A DNA stretch of 64,000 bases from Desulfovibrio piger (GTDB lineage: Bacteria > Desulfobacterota > Desulfovibrionia > Desulfovibrionales > Desulfovibrionaceae), in the NCBI RefSeq assembly GCF_012843875.1, contig NZ_JABAFY010000005.1, positions 39,049-103,048 on the forward strand, written 5' to 3'. Both the position numbers and the translations under genes were made by a program. The first letter of the stretch is position 1; each line of letters opens with the position of its first letter. Shown here piece after piece: positions 15,853-25,235 of the stretch. The notes beneath the pieces were generated by a model that was not told the origin of the DNA, made no database searches, and saw only the letters and a list, made by a program, of their open reading frames with translations.

Positions 15853-18582
15853 ATGGAAACGAAAACGCTTGTGGTCAATGGTATTCCCCGTCAGGTCCTG
15901 GTGGATTCCGACACTCTTCTCGTTGACGTGCTGCGCAACCAGCTGCAGATCACCAGCGTCAAGGTCGGTTGCGGTCAGGGCCAGTGTGGTGCCTGTTCCG
16001 TGATCCTCGACGGCAAGGTCACCCGCGCCTGCATCGTCAAGATGCGTCGCGTGCCCGATCAGGCCCAGATCACCACCCTCGAAGGCGTGGGCACCCCCGC
16101 CAAACTGCATCCCCTCCAGGAATCCTGGATGTTCCACGGTGCGGCCCAGTGCGGTTTCTGCACGCCCGGCTTCATCGTGTCCGCCAAGGCCCTGCTGGAC
16201 TCCAATCCCGCCCCCAGCCGTGAAGAAGTGCGCGACTGGTTCCAGAAACATCACAATATTTGCCGCTGCACCGGTTACAAGCCCCTGGTGGACGCCGTCA
16301 TGGACGCCGCCGCCGTCATGCGCGGTGACAAGGACATCGAAGAGCTGCACTACAAGCTGCCCGCCGACGGTCGCGCCTTCGGTTCGCGTCTGCCCCGTCC
16401 CAGCGCCCTGGTCAAGGTGACCGGTCTGGCCGAATACGGCGCCGACGCCGCCGTGCACATGCCGCCCGACACCCTGCACCTGGCCCTGGCCCAGGCCAAG
16501 GTCTCCCATGCCATCATCAAGGGCATCGACACCTCCGAAGCCGAAAAGATGCCCGGCGTGGTCCGCGTGCTGACCCACAAGGACGTCAAGGGCAAGAACC
16601 GCATCACCGGCCTCATCACCTTTGCCGACAACAAGGGCGATGGCTGGGATCGTCCCATCCTCAACGATACCAAGGTGTTCCAGTACGGTGACGCCCTGGC
16701 CATCGTCTGCGCCGACAGCGAGGCCCACGCCCGCGCCGCTGCCGACAAGGTCAAGTTCGACCTGGAACTGCTGCCCGAATACATGAGCGCGCCCGAAGCC
16801 ATGGCTCCCGACGCCATCGAGATCCATCCCGGCACGCCCAACATCTACTATGAGCCCCACATCGAAAAGGGCGAGGACACCAAGCCCTTCTTCGACGATC
16901 CCGAAAACGTGGTGGTGGAAGACAGCTTCTACACCCAGCGTCAGCCGCACCTGAACATCGAGCCTGACGTGGGTTACGGCTACCTGAACGAGCAGGGACA
17001 GCTGGTGATCCACTCCAAGTCCATCGGCCTGCACCTGCATGCCCTGATGATCGCCCCCGGTCTGGGCGTGAAATTCCCCGAAGAGCTGGTCATGGTGCAG
17101 AACACCACCGGCGGCACCTTCGGCTACAAGTTCAGCCCCACCATGGAAGCCCTCATCGGCGTGGCCGTGCTGGCCACCGGCCGTCCCTGCCACCTGCGCT
17201 ACAACTACCAGCAGCAACAGCAGTACACCGGCAAGCGTTCGCCCTTCTGGACCAAGGTGCGCATGGCCGCCAACAAGAAGACCGGTAAGATCGTGGCCAT
17301 GGAGACCGACTGGACCTGCGACCACGGCCCGTACTCCGAATTCGGCGACCTGCTGACCCTGCGCGGCGCCCAGTTCATCGGCGCCGGTTACGGCATCCCC
17401 AACATCCGTGGTGACGGCCGCACCGTGGCCACCAACCACGCCTGGGGCGCCGCTTTCCGCGGTTACGGCGGTCCCGAATCGGAATTCCCCTCCGAAGTGC
17501 TGATGGACGAACTGGCCGAAAAGCTGGGCATGGATCCCTTCGATCTGCGCGAGCTCAACTGCTACAAGGAAGGCGACACCACGCCTACCGGCCAGAAGCC
17601 CGAGGTCATGAACCTGCCCACCATGTTCAAGGCCCTGCGTCCCAAGTATGAGGCCGCCAAAGCCAAGGCCAAGGCGGAATCCACCGATGCCGTCAAGCGC
17701 GGCGTGGGCCTGGCCCTTGCCGTGTACGGTGCCGGTCTGGACGGCCCCGACTCCTCCGAAGCCTGGGCCGAACTGAACCCCGACGGCTCCGTGACCATCG
17801 GCAGCTCCTGGGAAGATCACGGCCAGGGCGCCGACTCCGGCGCGCAGTGCACCGCCCATGAGGCCCTGCGTCCCATCGGCCTGCCTGTGGAAAAGATCCG
17901 CCTGGTCATGAACGACACCAGCAAGACCCCCAACTCCGGTCCTGCCGGCGGTTCCCGCTCCCAGGTGATGACCGGCAACGCCATCCGCGTGGCCTGCGAA
18001 CAGCTGGTGGAAGCCATGCGCAAGCCTGACGGCGGCTTCTACACCTATGATGAAATGAAGGCCGAGGGCCGCGCCGTGCATCAGGACGGCAAGTGGACCG
18101 CTCCGGCCCGCGACTGCGGCAAGAATTGCCAGGGCGAACCCTTCTGCTGCTACATGTACGGCCTGTTCATGGCCGAAGTGGCCGTGGAAGTGGCCACCGG
18201 CAAGACCAAGGTGGAAAAGATGACCATGGTGGCCGACATCGGCAAGGTGGTCAACCGCCTGCTCACCGACGGCCAGCTCTACGGCGGTATCGCCCAGGGC
18301 ATCGGTCTGGCCCTCACCGAAGACTACGAGGACATCAAGAAGCACAGCACCATGGCCGGCGCCGGTATCCCCACCATCAAGGATATCCCGGACGACCTCG
18401 AGCTCATCTACGTGGAGACCCCGCGTCCTGACGGCCCCTTCGGCGCCTCCGGCACGGGCGAGATCCCGCTGTGCGGCCCGCATCCGGCCATCATCAACGC
18501 CATCTACAACGCCTGCGGCGTTCGCGTGACCCATCTGCCCGCGTACCCCGAAAAGGTGTTGGCGGCCATGCCCAAGAAGTAA
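15853..18582 (+). CDS. mop: Molybdenum aldehyde oxidoreductase (MOP)
   Basis: This 909-residue xanthine-oxidase-family enzyme oxidises aldehydes to carboxylic acids. The N-terminal plant-type [2Fe-2S] cluster ligands are Cys40, 45, 48 and 60, and the second cluster uses Cys100, 103, 137 and 139. These numbers equal those of the structurally known Desulfovibrio gigas MOP (907 residues). The Mo domain follows, and the base-catalyst Glu is Glu870 in GASGTGEIPL near the C terminus. Like D. gigas MOP it has no FAD domain and no signal peptide. The cofactor in the family is molybdopterin cytosine dinucleotide, which fits the MocA-like gene in the same run. It is the most strongly identified enzyme of the cluster. 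Confidence 0.97.
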   Translation: METKTLVVNGIPRQVLVDSDTLLVDVLRNQLQITSVKVGCGQGQCGACSVILDGKVTRACIVKMRRVPDQAQITTLEGVGTPAKLHPLQESWMFHGAAQCGFCTPGFIVSAKALLDSNPAPSREEVRDWFQKHHNICRCTGYKPLVDAVMDAAAVMRGDKDIEELHYKLPADGRAFGSRLPRPSALVKVTGLAEYGADAAVHMPPDTLHLALAQAKVSHAIIKGIDTSEAEKMPGVVRVLTHKDVKGKNRITGLITFADNKGDGWDRPILNDTKVFQYGDALAIVCADSEAHARAAADKVKFDLELLPEYMSAPEAMAPDAIEIHPGTPNIYYEPHIEKGEDTKPFFDDPENVVVEDSFYTQRQPHLNIEPDVGYGYLNEQGQLVIHSKSIGLHLHALMIAPGLGVKFPEELVMVQNTTGGTFGYKFSPTMEALIGVAVLATGRPCHLRYNYQQQQQYTGKRSPFWTKVRMAANKKTGKIVAMETDWTCDHGPYSEFGDLLTLRGAQFIGAGYGIPNIRGDGRTVATNHAWGAAFRGYGGPESEFPSEVLMDELAEKLGMDPFDLRELNCYKEGDTTPTGQKPEVMNLPTMFKALRPKYEAAKAKAKAESTDAVKRGVGLALAVYGAGLDGPDSSEAWAELNPDGSVTIGSSWEDHGQGADSGAQCTAHEALRPIGLPVEKIRLVMNDTSKTPNSGPAGGSRSQVMTGNAIRVACEQLVEAMRKPDGGFYTYDEMKAEGRAVHQDGKWTAPARDCGKNCQGEPFCCYMYGLFMAEVAVEVATGKTKVEKMTMVADIGKVVNRLLTDGQLYGGIAQGIGLALTEDYEDIKKHSTMAGAGIPTIKDIPDDLELIYVETPRPDGPFGASGTGEIPLCGPHPAIINAIYNACGVRVTHLPAYPEKVLAAMPKK

Positions 18583-18600
18583 ATGGAACAATGACTGTCC

Positions 18601-18671
18601 GGGGGGCCGGTTCGCCGGTCCCCCGTCAGATGCAGACAAGGCTGACGGCATCCTGCTGGAGGGATGCCGTC
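18601..18671 (+). promoter_or_regulatory. Two stem-loops between mop and the downstream genes
   Basis: The first hairpin pairs GGGGG and CCGG with CCGG and CCCCC (18601-18624). The second is GACGGCATCC (18644-18653) pairing with GGATGCCGTC (18662-18671). Neither is followed directly by a T-run; a TTTTTT occurs 14 bases later. They probably attenuate transcription into, or process the mRNA ahead of, the accessory genes, so that MOP is made in excess. Confidence 0.6.
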
Positions 18672-18793
18672 TTGCCCTGCACCGTTTTTTCTTCCCTGCC
18701 CGCCGCAGGCGTGCCGTGTGCCGTATCCGTTGCCTGCCTCCTCATGGGGCATGACGATGCGGGGCCCCTGCCCGCTGGCATCCCGAGGTCCCC

Positions 18794-21157
18794 ATGAGCA
18801 TTTCCATGAACAGCCAGAGCGCGCTGCATGAAGTGGAGTCCCGCTGCACGCAGGAGCGCCCGCCCCGTTGCCAGTCCCTGTGTCCGCTGGGTCTGGATGC
18901 GCGCGCCTTCCTCGGCCATGCCGCCGAAGGCCGCTGGAGCGACGCCCGCAAACAGCTGGAACGTTATCTGCCCCTGCCGGGCCTGCTGGCCCGCGTCTGC
19001 GACCATCCCTGCGAACAGGGCTGCCTGCGCGGCGATCTGGGGGGCGCCGTCAACCTGCACGGGCTGGAGATCTTCTGCACGGAGCATCTGGGCGTGCAGA
19101 CCCGTTCCCTGCCCATGCCGCGCAAACAAAAGCGCATCGCCGTCATCGGTGCCGGCCTGGCCGGTCTGGTCTGTGCCTGGGATCTGGCCGGCAAGGGCTA
19201 TCCCGTGACTGTCTTCCATGAAGGCGATCCCAAAGCACAATTGCTGTCCTGCTGGCCCGTGCTGGCCGGGGCGGGGGCCGCGGCCCTGGATGCCGAATGG
19301 GAGGCCCTGGTCCGCCGGGGCGTGCGCTTTGAGCAAGCCTCCACGGATGCGGCCTGCCTGCAACAGGCTGCCGGGGAGTACGAGGGCGTCCTGCTGGATG
19401 CCGGGGCCCTGCCGGAGCTGGTGCCCGCCGAAGACGGCGTGGACGCGCAGATCCTGCACTGGCGGGACAACATCTGCTGCGCGGGCTGGGCCAGCGTCAC
19501 GCCCACGGGCCACCGTTTCGCGTCCGCGTCGCGGCAGGCCGGGCAGGGCAGGAGTGCGGCCCGGACCCTGGAACGCCTGGTGGCCGGCGTGTCCCTGACC
19601 GCGGCCCGCGATACGGACGAGCGCAGCCTGTACACCGAGCTGGACGGCATCGCACCGGTGGAGCGGGTCCTGCCCGTCGCGGAAGTCTATTCCGAGGCGG
19701 AGGCCCGGCAGGAGGCCGGACGCTGCCTGCAATGCCAGTGCCTTGTCTGCGTCAAGGCCTGCGTCTATCTGCAAAAATACAAGGGCTATCCTCGCGTCTA
19801 TGCCCGCCAGATGTACAACAATGCGGCCATCGTCAAAGGCCTGCATCTGGCCAACAACCTCATCAACGGTTGCGCCTTGTGCGGGCAGTGCGAGGAACTG
19901 TGCCCCGAGAATTTCTCCATGGCCGAGCTTTGCCTGAGCGCGCGGCAGGACATGGTGGAGCGCGGCGTCATGCCGCCTTCGGCCCATGAATTCGCGCTGG
20001 AGGACATGGAAGCCGCCAGCGGCCCGGAATGCGCCCTGAGCATCAGGGGAGGGGAGGGCGGCTGGCTGTTCTTCCCCGGCTGCCAGCTGGCGGCCTCGCG
20101 CGGGGAGCAGGTGGAAGCCCTCTATGCCTGGCTGCGTGACGCGCTGGCCGGGCAGGGCGAGTTCGCTCCCGGCCTGGAACGCGGGCCCGTGAGCCTGCTG
20201 CTGCGCTGTTGCGGCATCCCGGCACGCTGGGGCGGCCGCGAAGAACTTTTTGCCCGACAGGCGCAGGAATTGCGGCAGCAATGGGAAGGGCTGGGCAGGC
20301 CGCGGATCATGGCCGCCTGTTCGTCCTGCCTCTCCGTCCTGCGCGAGGTCCTGCCCGAGGCGCGGGCCCTCTCCCTCTGGGAGGTACTGGATGCCCTGCC
20401 GTGGCCCGAAGGCACTTCCGGCGGTGCGGACAGGGGCACCCTGCTGACCATGCAGGACCCCTGCACGGCCCGGCACGATACGGCATGGCAGGACGCCGTG
20501 CGTTCGCTGGCGCGCAAGGCCGGCATGATTCCGGAAGAGCCGCCGCAGGGGCGCGACAGGACGGCCTGCTGCGGGTACGGCGGTCTGGTCTGGTGTGCTC
20601 AGCCGGAACTGGCCGATGCCATGGCCGGTCACCGGGCCGGAGGATTGCCGCATGCGGCCCTCAGTTCCTGCATCATGTGCCGTGACCGTCTGGCGGGCAG
20701 CGGCAAGCCCGGTCTGCATCTGCTGGACCTGCTGCCGCAGCTGGCCCCGCTGGCCCACGGTCTGGAGCCGGAAAAGGGGCCCGGCCTTTCGGAACGGCGC
20801 GCCCGTCGTGCGGCCTTGCGCCGTCGTCTGGCCCGTATCTGGCTGGGGCAGGAACTGGCCGAACCGGCCGCCGGGCGGCTGGACCTTGTCTCCGGCCTGC
20901 TGGAAGAGCTTGAGCGTCGCCATATCCTGCTGGAGGACGTGGACGGGGCCGTGGCGGCCGTGGAAGCGGAAAAGGCTTATTTCGTGGATGCGGAGAGCGG
21001 CCATCGCCTGGGCGCGTGGCGGCCGCGCAACGTGACCTTCTGGGTGGAATACACGGAAGAAGACGGGCGCTGGCTGTTGCATGATGCCTGGTGCCACCGG
21101 ATGCGCGTGCCGGGCAGCGGCGGCGTGCAGGAAAACGGCTGCTGCGGGGAGGCGTAA
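18794..21157 (+). CDS. Flavin and multi-Fe-S oxidoreductase (GltD-like plus CCG domain)
   Basis: A 787-residue composite protein. The N terminus resembles the GltD-type Fe-S domain (CQSLCPLG, CDHPCEQGCLRG), followed by an FAD-binding GAGLAGLVCAWDLAGKG (about residues 119-135). Around residue 310 it shows CLQCQCLVCVKAC and GCALCGQCEELCP, which suits two [4Fe-4S] clusters. The C-terminal half has HdrD/GlpC-like CCG features (PGCQLA, LLRCCG, CCGYGG). The flavin domain looks shortened compared with GltD. From memory, Desulfovibrio vulgaris carries an equivalent protein next to its MOP gene (around DVU1558). It is a plausible electron-transfer partner of MOP, but the electron donor or acceptor is not known. 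The C terminus ends in Cys-Cys-rich GGVQENGCCGEA. Confidence 0.8.
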   Translation: MSISMNSQSALHEVESRCTQERPPRCQSLCPLGLDARAFLGHAAEGRWSDARKQLERYLPLPGLLARVCDHPCEQGCLRGDLGGAVNLHGLEIFCTEHLGVQTRSLPMPRKQKRIAVIGAGLAGLVCAWDLAGKGYPVTVFHEGDPKAQLLSCWPVLAGAGAAALDAEWEALVRRGVRFEQASTDAACLQQAAGEYEGVLLDAGALPELVPAEDGVDAQILHWRDNICCAGWASVTPTGHRFASASRQAGQGRSAARTLERLVAGVSLTAARDTDERSLYTELDGIAPVERVLPVAEVYSEAEARQEAGRCLQCQCLVCVKACVYLQKYKGYPRVYARQMYNNAAIVKGLHLANNLINGCALCGQCEELCPENFSMAELCLSARQDMVERGVMPPSAHEFALEDMEAASGPECALSIRGGEGGWLFFPGCQLAASRGEQVEALYAWLRDALAGQGEFAPGLERGPVSLLLRCCGIPARWGGREELFARQAQELRQQWEGLGRPRIMAACSSCLSVLREVLPEARALSLWEVLDALPWPEGTSGGADRGTLLTMQDPCTARHDTAWQDAVRSLARKAGMIPEEPPQGRDRTACCGYGGLVWCAQPELADAMAGHRAGGLPHAALSSCIMCRDRLAGSGKPGLHLLDLLPQLAPLAHGLEPEKGPGLSERRARRAALRRRLARIWLGQELAEPAAGRLDLVSGLLEELERRHILLEDVDGAVAAVEAEKAYFVDAESGHRLGAWRPRNVTFWVEYTEEDGRWLLHDAWCHRMRVPGSGGVQENGCCGEA

Positions 21158-21158
21158 G

Positions 21159-21374
21159 ATGAGTATCGGTCCCAATTATGAACCGGATGGCGGCAGCTGG
21201 ACGTGCGGCCGCTGTGGCTGCCCGCTGGAACAGGGCAAGGTGCAGGTCTTTTACCTCAACAGCGCTTTTGACGTCATGCTGCCGCGCTGTCCGCAATGCG
21301 GGCTGACCATGGTGCCCAAGTCACTGGCCGAGGGCAAGATGCTGGAAGTGGAAGCCCTGCTGGAAGACAAGTGA
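21159..21374 (+). CDS. Small Cys-rich redox-type protein (DVU1557-like)
   Basis: A 71-residue protein whose cysteines form a CxxCxC set near residues 15-20 (WTCGRCGCPL) and a CxxC at RCPQCG near residue 46. This arrangement suits a zinc ribbon or rubredoxin-like metal site. The ATG sits one base after the upstream TAA, with GGGGAGG just before it, and the TGA overlaps the next gene's GTG. I recall a protein of this kind in the MOP neighbourhood of Desulfovibrio vulgaris; its function is unknown. Confidence 0.75.
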   Translation: MSIGPNYEPDGGSWTCGRCGCPLEQGKVQVFYLNSAFDVMLPRCPQCGLTMVPKSLAEGKMLEVEALLEDK

Positions 21375-22075
21375 GCCAGCTCTACACCCGGCCGGAATTC
21401 AGGCGCATCGCGGGCGAACACTGGCGGCCCGGCGGGACGGAGATCACGGACAGGCTGCTGGCCCTGGGGCGGCGCTGGCATGATGCCGGGGCGGAAGGCC
21501 GTATCCTGGACGTGGGCTGCGGGCCCGGCGGCAGTGTGCGCCATCTGCGGCAGCAGGGGCGGCAGGTCTGGGGCCTGGATACCGTGCTGCGTCCCCAGTG
21601 GCGGACGGAAGCTCCGCCTGTGACCGGGGAACGGCCGTATCTGGTGGCCGATGCCTGCGCTGGCCTGCCCCTGCGGGACGGTGTGCTGGATATGATATTG
21701 TGTGAATGCGTGCTGTCCGTATTGCCGGACCCCGCCGCCTTTCTGCAGGAGGCCCGGCGCGTCTTGCGGCCGGGCGGTCTGCTGGCGTGCAGTGATCTGT
21801 ACCGGCGTGGAGAAGAGAGCGTCCTTGCGCCGCAGCCCGCCGGCTGTGCGTCCGGGGCCCGTTCCCGTGCGGGCTGGACGGCGCTGTGCGAAGGGGCGGG
21901 CTTCACCGTCCGGCATTTCGAGGATGCCAGCCCGGCCCTGGCCCGTCTGGCCGCGGCGCTGGTCTGGTATGGCGACAAGCGGAGCCTGCGGGAATGGGGC
22001 CTGTGCGGGCCCGGTCGCGGCGGAGCGGCATCCCGGCCCGGTTATGCGCTCTGGATCGCGCAAAAGGAGGAATGA
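21371..22075 (+). CDS. Class I SAM-dependent methyltransferase (DVU1556-like)
   Basis: A 234-residue Rossmann methyltransferase. Motif I is ILDVGCGPGGSVRHLRQQG (about residues 43-61), the acidic end of strand 2 is in VWGLDTVLR, and the post-motif III region ARRVLRPGGLLACSDLYRRG is clear. It starts at a GTG overlapping the previous stop (GTGA), and its own TGA overlaps the next ATG, so it is translated as part of the operon. The substrate is unknown; its consistent partner is the radical SAM protein two genes downstream. Confidence 0.82.
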   Translation: MSQLYTRPEFRRIAGEHWRPGGTEITDRLLALGRRWHDAGAEGRILDVGCGPGGSVRHLRQQGRQVWGLDTVLRPQWRTEAPPVTGERPYLVADACAGLPLRDGVLDMILCECVLSVLPDPAAFLQEARRVLRPGGLLACSDLYRRGEESVLAPQPAGCASGARSRAGWTALCEGAGFTVRHFEDASPALARLAAALVWYGDKRSLREWGLCGPGRGGAASRPGYALWIAQKEE

Positions 22076-22536
22076 TGCATCCCCTGATGATGGATCTTTT
22101 GCCGCTGGTGCGGCAGGGCTATTGCTGCAGCCAGCTGCTGGTGCAGCTTCTGGTGCAGGCCCAGGGCAGGGAAGTTCCGGATCTGGTGCGGGCCCTGCAC
22201 GGTCTTTGTCACGGCATCGGCCAGTCCGGCGGGCCCTGCGGCCTGCTCACGGGCGGTGCCTGTGTGCTGGCCCTGCTGGCGGGCAAAGGCGCGGAAGGCG
22301 AGGAGCCCCATCCCATGCTGGCCCCCCTGCTCAATGATTACGCCAGCTGGTTTTACGAGCGCACGGCGGCCTACGGCGGCCACTCCTGCGAACAGGTGGC
22401 GCTGGGGCTGGGAGCGCGTACGGCGGCGGGCGCGGAGCCCGATCCCGTGGCCTGTGGCGACCTGCTGGCCGAATGCTGGGAAAAAATTTTGGAGCTGATC
22501 CAGAACTACGATCTGGATTTCATGGCCCATGCCTGA
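22072..22536 (+). CDS. C-GCAxxG-C-C-like Cys-rich protein (DVU1555-like)
   Basis: A 154-residue protein with a GYCCSQLL motif (Cys18, Cys19), LCHGIGQSGGPCGLLTGGAC (Cys45, 55, 63), and further cysteines near residue 104 and close to the C terminus. This resembles the C-GCAxxG-C-C family, proteins with scattered cysteines thought to bind metal or redox centres. In related species this slot can hold a selenoprotein; here I see only Cys codons. AAAGGAGG precedes the ATG, which overlaps the methyltransferase stop. Confidence 0.72.
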   Translation: MMHPLMMDLLPLVRQGYCCSQLLVQLLVQAQGREVPDLVRALHGLCHGIGQSGGPCGLLTGGACVLALLAGKGAEGEEPHPMLAPLLNDYASWFYERTAAYGGHSCEQVALGLGARTAAGAEPDPVACGDLLAECWEKILELIQNYDLDFMAHA

Positions 22537-23989
22537 GGTGGACGTGGAGATATTGCACGAGACCCAGAGCCTGTGCCCTGTCTGCCTGCGACGGCTGGAT
22601 GCCCGGTATGTGCGGCGGGGGCAGAGCATCCTGCTGGAGCGTACCTGCCCGGAACACGGTACCTTTGCCGTGGACATCTGGCACGAACGGACGGAAGAGG
22701 ACGTCACGCCGCCGCGTTTCGACGGCTGGTCACGGCCCAAAACGCCGTCGTACCCGCGTGAACCGCGCACAGCTGTCCGGCACGGCTGCCCCTATGATTG
22801 CGGTCTGTGTCCGGCCCATGCCCAGCATACCTGCACGGGCCTGGTGGAAGTGACCCTGCGCTGCAACATGGCCTGTCCCATCTGCTATGCGGCGGCCGGC
22901 GGGGCCGTGCCCGACGATCCTTCGCCGGAGATCGTGGCCTTCCAGCTGGACAGCCTGCGCCGGGCCTCGCCGGGCTGCAATGTCCAGCTTTCCGGCGGCG
23001 AGCCCACAGTGCGCGACGATCTGCCCGCCATCATCCGCATGGCGCGGGAACGGGGCTTCGGCCTGTTGCAGGTCAACAGCAACGGTCTGCGTCTGGGGCT
23101 GGAAGCGGGCTATGCCCGAACGCTGCGCGAGGCCGGGCTGGATTCCGTCTACCTGCAATGGGACAGTCCCGATCTGGAGGGCTGTCTGCCTTTGCGGGGG
23201 ACCGTGGCCCTGCCCGATGGGCTGGATCTGCTGGCGGTCAAGCGCCGGGCCGTGGAGCAGTGCACGGCCGCCGGTCTGGGCGTGGTGCTGGTGGCCACCG
23301 TGGCCCGGGGCGTCAATGATGACCGTCTGGGGGCCCTGCTGCGTCTGGCGCTGGAGCTGGGCCCCGGCGTGCGCGGCCTGCATATCCAGCCCGTGGCCCG
23401 TTTCGGCCGCTATCCCGGACGGCTGGAAGACGGCCTCCGCTTCACCCTCAGCGATGTGATGGCCGCCCTGTGCCGTCAGGTCCCGCAGTGGCTGCGCATG
23501 GAGCATTTCCACCCGCCGGGCTGCGAGCATTCCCTTTGCTCCTTTAGTTCGCTCTACGCGCGGGAAAAGGCGGCGGACGGCAGCCCGTCCCTGCGCTGGC
23601 TGCCTGATGCGGCCCGCTCCTGCTGCGGGCCTGCCGTGGACAAGGTGCCGGTCCCGGCGGCCGAAGGGGCGCGCAAGTCCCGGCAGTTCGTGGCCAGTCA
23701 CTGGCGCGGTGACGACAGTCCCCGGGACGGGGGCAAGGCGGCGCTGGCCGATGACTTCGGCCGCTTTCTGGCCCGTGCCGGGGCCGAACAGCGCTTCACC
23801 CTTTCCTGCATGGCTTTTCAGGACGCGCTCTCTCTGGACGTGGAGCGGGTGCGCGGCTGCTGCATCCATGTGGTGCGCCCCGATGGCCGCATGATCCCCT
23901 TCTGCCTCCACAACCTTACGTCCACGGAAGGCCGGATGCTCTATCCGCAGCGTCTGGCTTGCGGGGAGGAAGGCCATGACGGCATCTGA
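22529..23989 (+). CDS. Radical SAM protein, TrsS-like
   Basis: A 486-residue radical SAM enzyme. The [4Fe-4S]-SAM motif is Cys112-x3-Cys116-x2-Cys119 (RCNMACPICYA). Before it lie a CPVC...CPEHG knuckle (Cys16, 19, 40) and DCGLCPAHAQHTC (Cys91, 94, 102), extra metal-type ligands as in the MJ0619/tetraether-synthase-like branch. After it come LSGGEPTVRDD and the Cys-rich C-terminal part. This matches what I remember as the TrsS (seleno)protein family found beside MOP in Desulfovibrio; selenocysteine is replaced by Cys here. The reaction is unknown. It overlaps both neighbours by a few bases. Confidence 0.8.
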   Translation: MPEVDVEILHETQSLCPVCLRRLDARYVRRGQSILLERTCPEHGTFAVDIWHERTEEDVTPPRFDGWSRPKTPSYPREPRTAVRHGCPYDCGLCPAHAQHTCTGLVEVTLRCNMACPICYAAAGGAVPDDPSPEIVAFQLDSLRRASPGCNVQLSGGEPTVRDDLPAIIRMARERGFGLLQVNSNGLRLGLEAGYARTLREAGLDSVYLQWDSPDLEGCLPLRGTVALPDGLDLLAVKRRAVEQCTAAGLGVVLVATVARGVNDDRLGALLRLALELGPGVRGLHIQPVARFGRYPGRLEDGLRFTLSDVMAALCRQVPQWLRMEHFHPPGCEHSLCSFSSLYAREKAADGSPSLRWLPDAARSCCGPAVDKVPVPAAEGARKSRQFVASHWRGDDSPRDGGKAALADDFGRFLARAGAEQRFTLSCMAFQDALSLDVERVRGCCIHVVRPDGRMIPFCLHNLTSTEGRMLYPQRLACGEEGHDGI

Positions 23990-25235
23990 TCCGCGTTCTC
24001 CGGCAAAGGCACGGAGTACGGGGCAAGCGCCGTCGCTCCTGCCCCCGGCCGTCCGGCAGGCCCTGGAACATCCCGGGCCTTTCGCGCTGGGGCTGGATGC
24101 CTGGCTGGCGGCGGAGTGCGGTGAGACGCACCCCAAAGGACTGGCCGCCGCCGTGCGGGCACGCCAGCTGGAGCTGCTCAATGCCGATCTTTGCCATATG
24201 GCGCTGCACAGTCCTTTGTACCGGCAACGTCTGGCCGGGGTCGGGCGCTGGTCCGCGGCAGGTCTTCGTCCTTTGCATGATCTTGCCGAACTGGCGGAAC
24301 TGCCGTTCACCATGGCCGACGATCTGCGCCCCGGCGAGGCGCTGCTCTGTGTCTCGCGTGACGAGGTGGCGCGCATGGTCACGGTGAGCACCTCCGGCAG
24401 TACGGGCGTGCCCAAACGGCTGGCCTTCAGCGATGCCGAGCTGGCGCGCACACGGGACTTCTTTGCCGTGGGCATGGCCCAGATGGTCACGGCAGGGCAG
24501 CACGTGGCCGTGCTGTTGCCGGGCGCCCACCGCCCGCGGGGCATCACGGATCTGCTGGCCGGGAGCCTGGCGCCGCAGGGCGTGAGCGTGACGGCCTGCA
24601 TGGACCTGGCCGACCTGCTGCTGTGTGTGCCGGAGCAGGCCCCAGAAGGGGCGGCGGCCCGTCTGGCGGCTGTCCGTGCCGCCTGGCAGGCGCTTGCGGC
24701 CACCGCTCCCGCCGGTCTGGGGCTCGTGCTGCTGCCCCGCCAGATGGCGTGCCTGTGGCGGGCCTTTCCCCAGACGCCGCCGGGCCTGTGTGCCGCCCTG
24801 TGCGCTGCCGACTGGCTGGATCCCGGTCTGCGCCGTCAGGTGGAGCAGGGCTGGGATTGCCTTGTGCTGGATCATTACGGCTCCACGGAGAGCGCCTTTG
24901 CCGGGGCCGTGCAGTGCCGCTGCCGTGAAGGGCGGCATGTGCGGGCCCTGGACCTGCTGCTGGAGATAGTCCATCCTGTGACGGGCAAGGTCCTGCCGGC
25001 GGGCGAGACCGGGGAGCTGGTCATCACCACCTTGCAGCGGCGGGCCATGCCCTTGTTGCGCTACCGTACGGGCGACATGGCCAGCCTGCTGGACGGGCCC
25101 TGTGCCTGCGGCAGTCCGTTGCCGCGTCTGGGGCCGGTGCTGGGGCGCATCGAGTATGCCGGACAGGGATTTCGAGTGACGCATCCCCGCAAAGGGGGGA
25201 GCGAGGAGAGGAGGTCATGCACCATTACGCTTTGA
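23976..25235 (+). CDS. AMP-forming acyl-CoA ligase-like enzyme (PaaK-like, DVU1553-like)
   Basis: A 419-residue adenylate-forming enzyme of the phenylacetate-CoA-ligase type. The ATP-binding loop is STSGSTGVPKR (about residues 138-148), the adenine motif is LDHYGSTES near 296, and YRTGDMA is near 364. The chain ends soon after this, so the mobile C-terminal domain carrying the catalytic lysine of full ligases seems short or absent. It might adenylate or transfer a carboxyl group without CoA. The ATG lies inside the end of the radical SAM gene with GGGGAGGAAGG upstream, and the next gene starts inside it. Confidence 0.75.
   Translation: MTASDPRSPAKARSTGQAPSLLPPAVRQALEHPGPFALGLDAWLAAECGETHPKGLAAAVRARQLELLNADLCHMALHSPLYRQRLAGVGRWSAAGLRPLHDLAELAELPFTMADDLRPGEALLCVSRDEVARMVTVSTSGSTGVPKRLAFSDAELARTRDFFAVGMAQMVTAGQHVAVLLPGAHRPRGITDLLAGSLAPQGVSVTACMDLADLLLCVPEQAPEGAAARLAAVRAAWQALAATAPAGLGLVLLPRQMACLWRAFPQTPPGLCAALCAADWLDPGLRRQVEQGWDCLVLDHYGSTESAFAGAVQCRCREGRHVRALDLLLEIVHPVTGKVLPAGETGELVITTLQRRAMPLLRYRTGDMASLLDGPCACGSPLPRLGPVLGRIEYAGQGFRVTHPRKGGSEERRSCTITL

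Noticed and set aside
15430..18651. A 1073-codon open frame on the minus strand across mop
   Set aside because: It is antisense to an enzyme identified residue by residue. Its Gly/His/Val-rich low-complexity composition is the usual mirror of GC-biased codon third positions.
22072..23989. Selenocysteine codons in the C-GCAxxG-C-C-like and radical SAM genes
   Set aside because: Related proteins can be selenoproteins, but both frames here are uninterrupted and use Cys at the motif positions. No in-frame UGA occurs within them.
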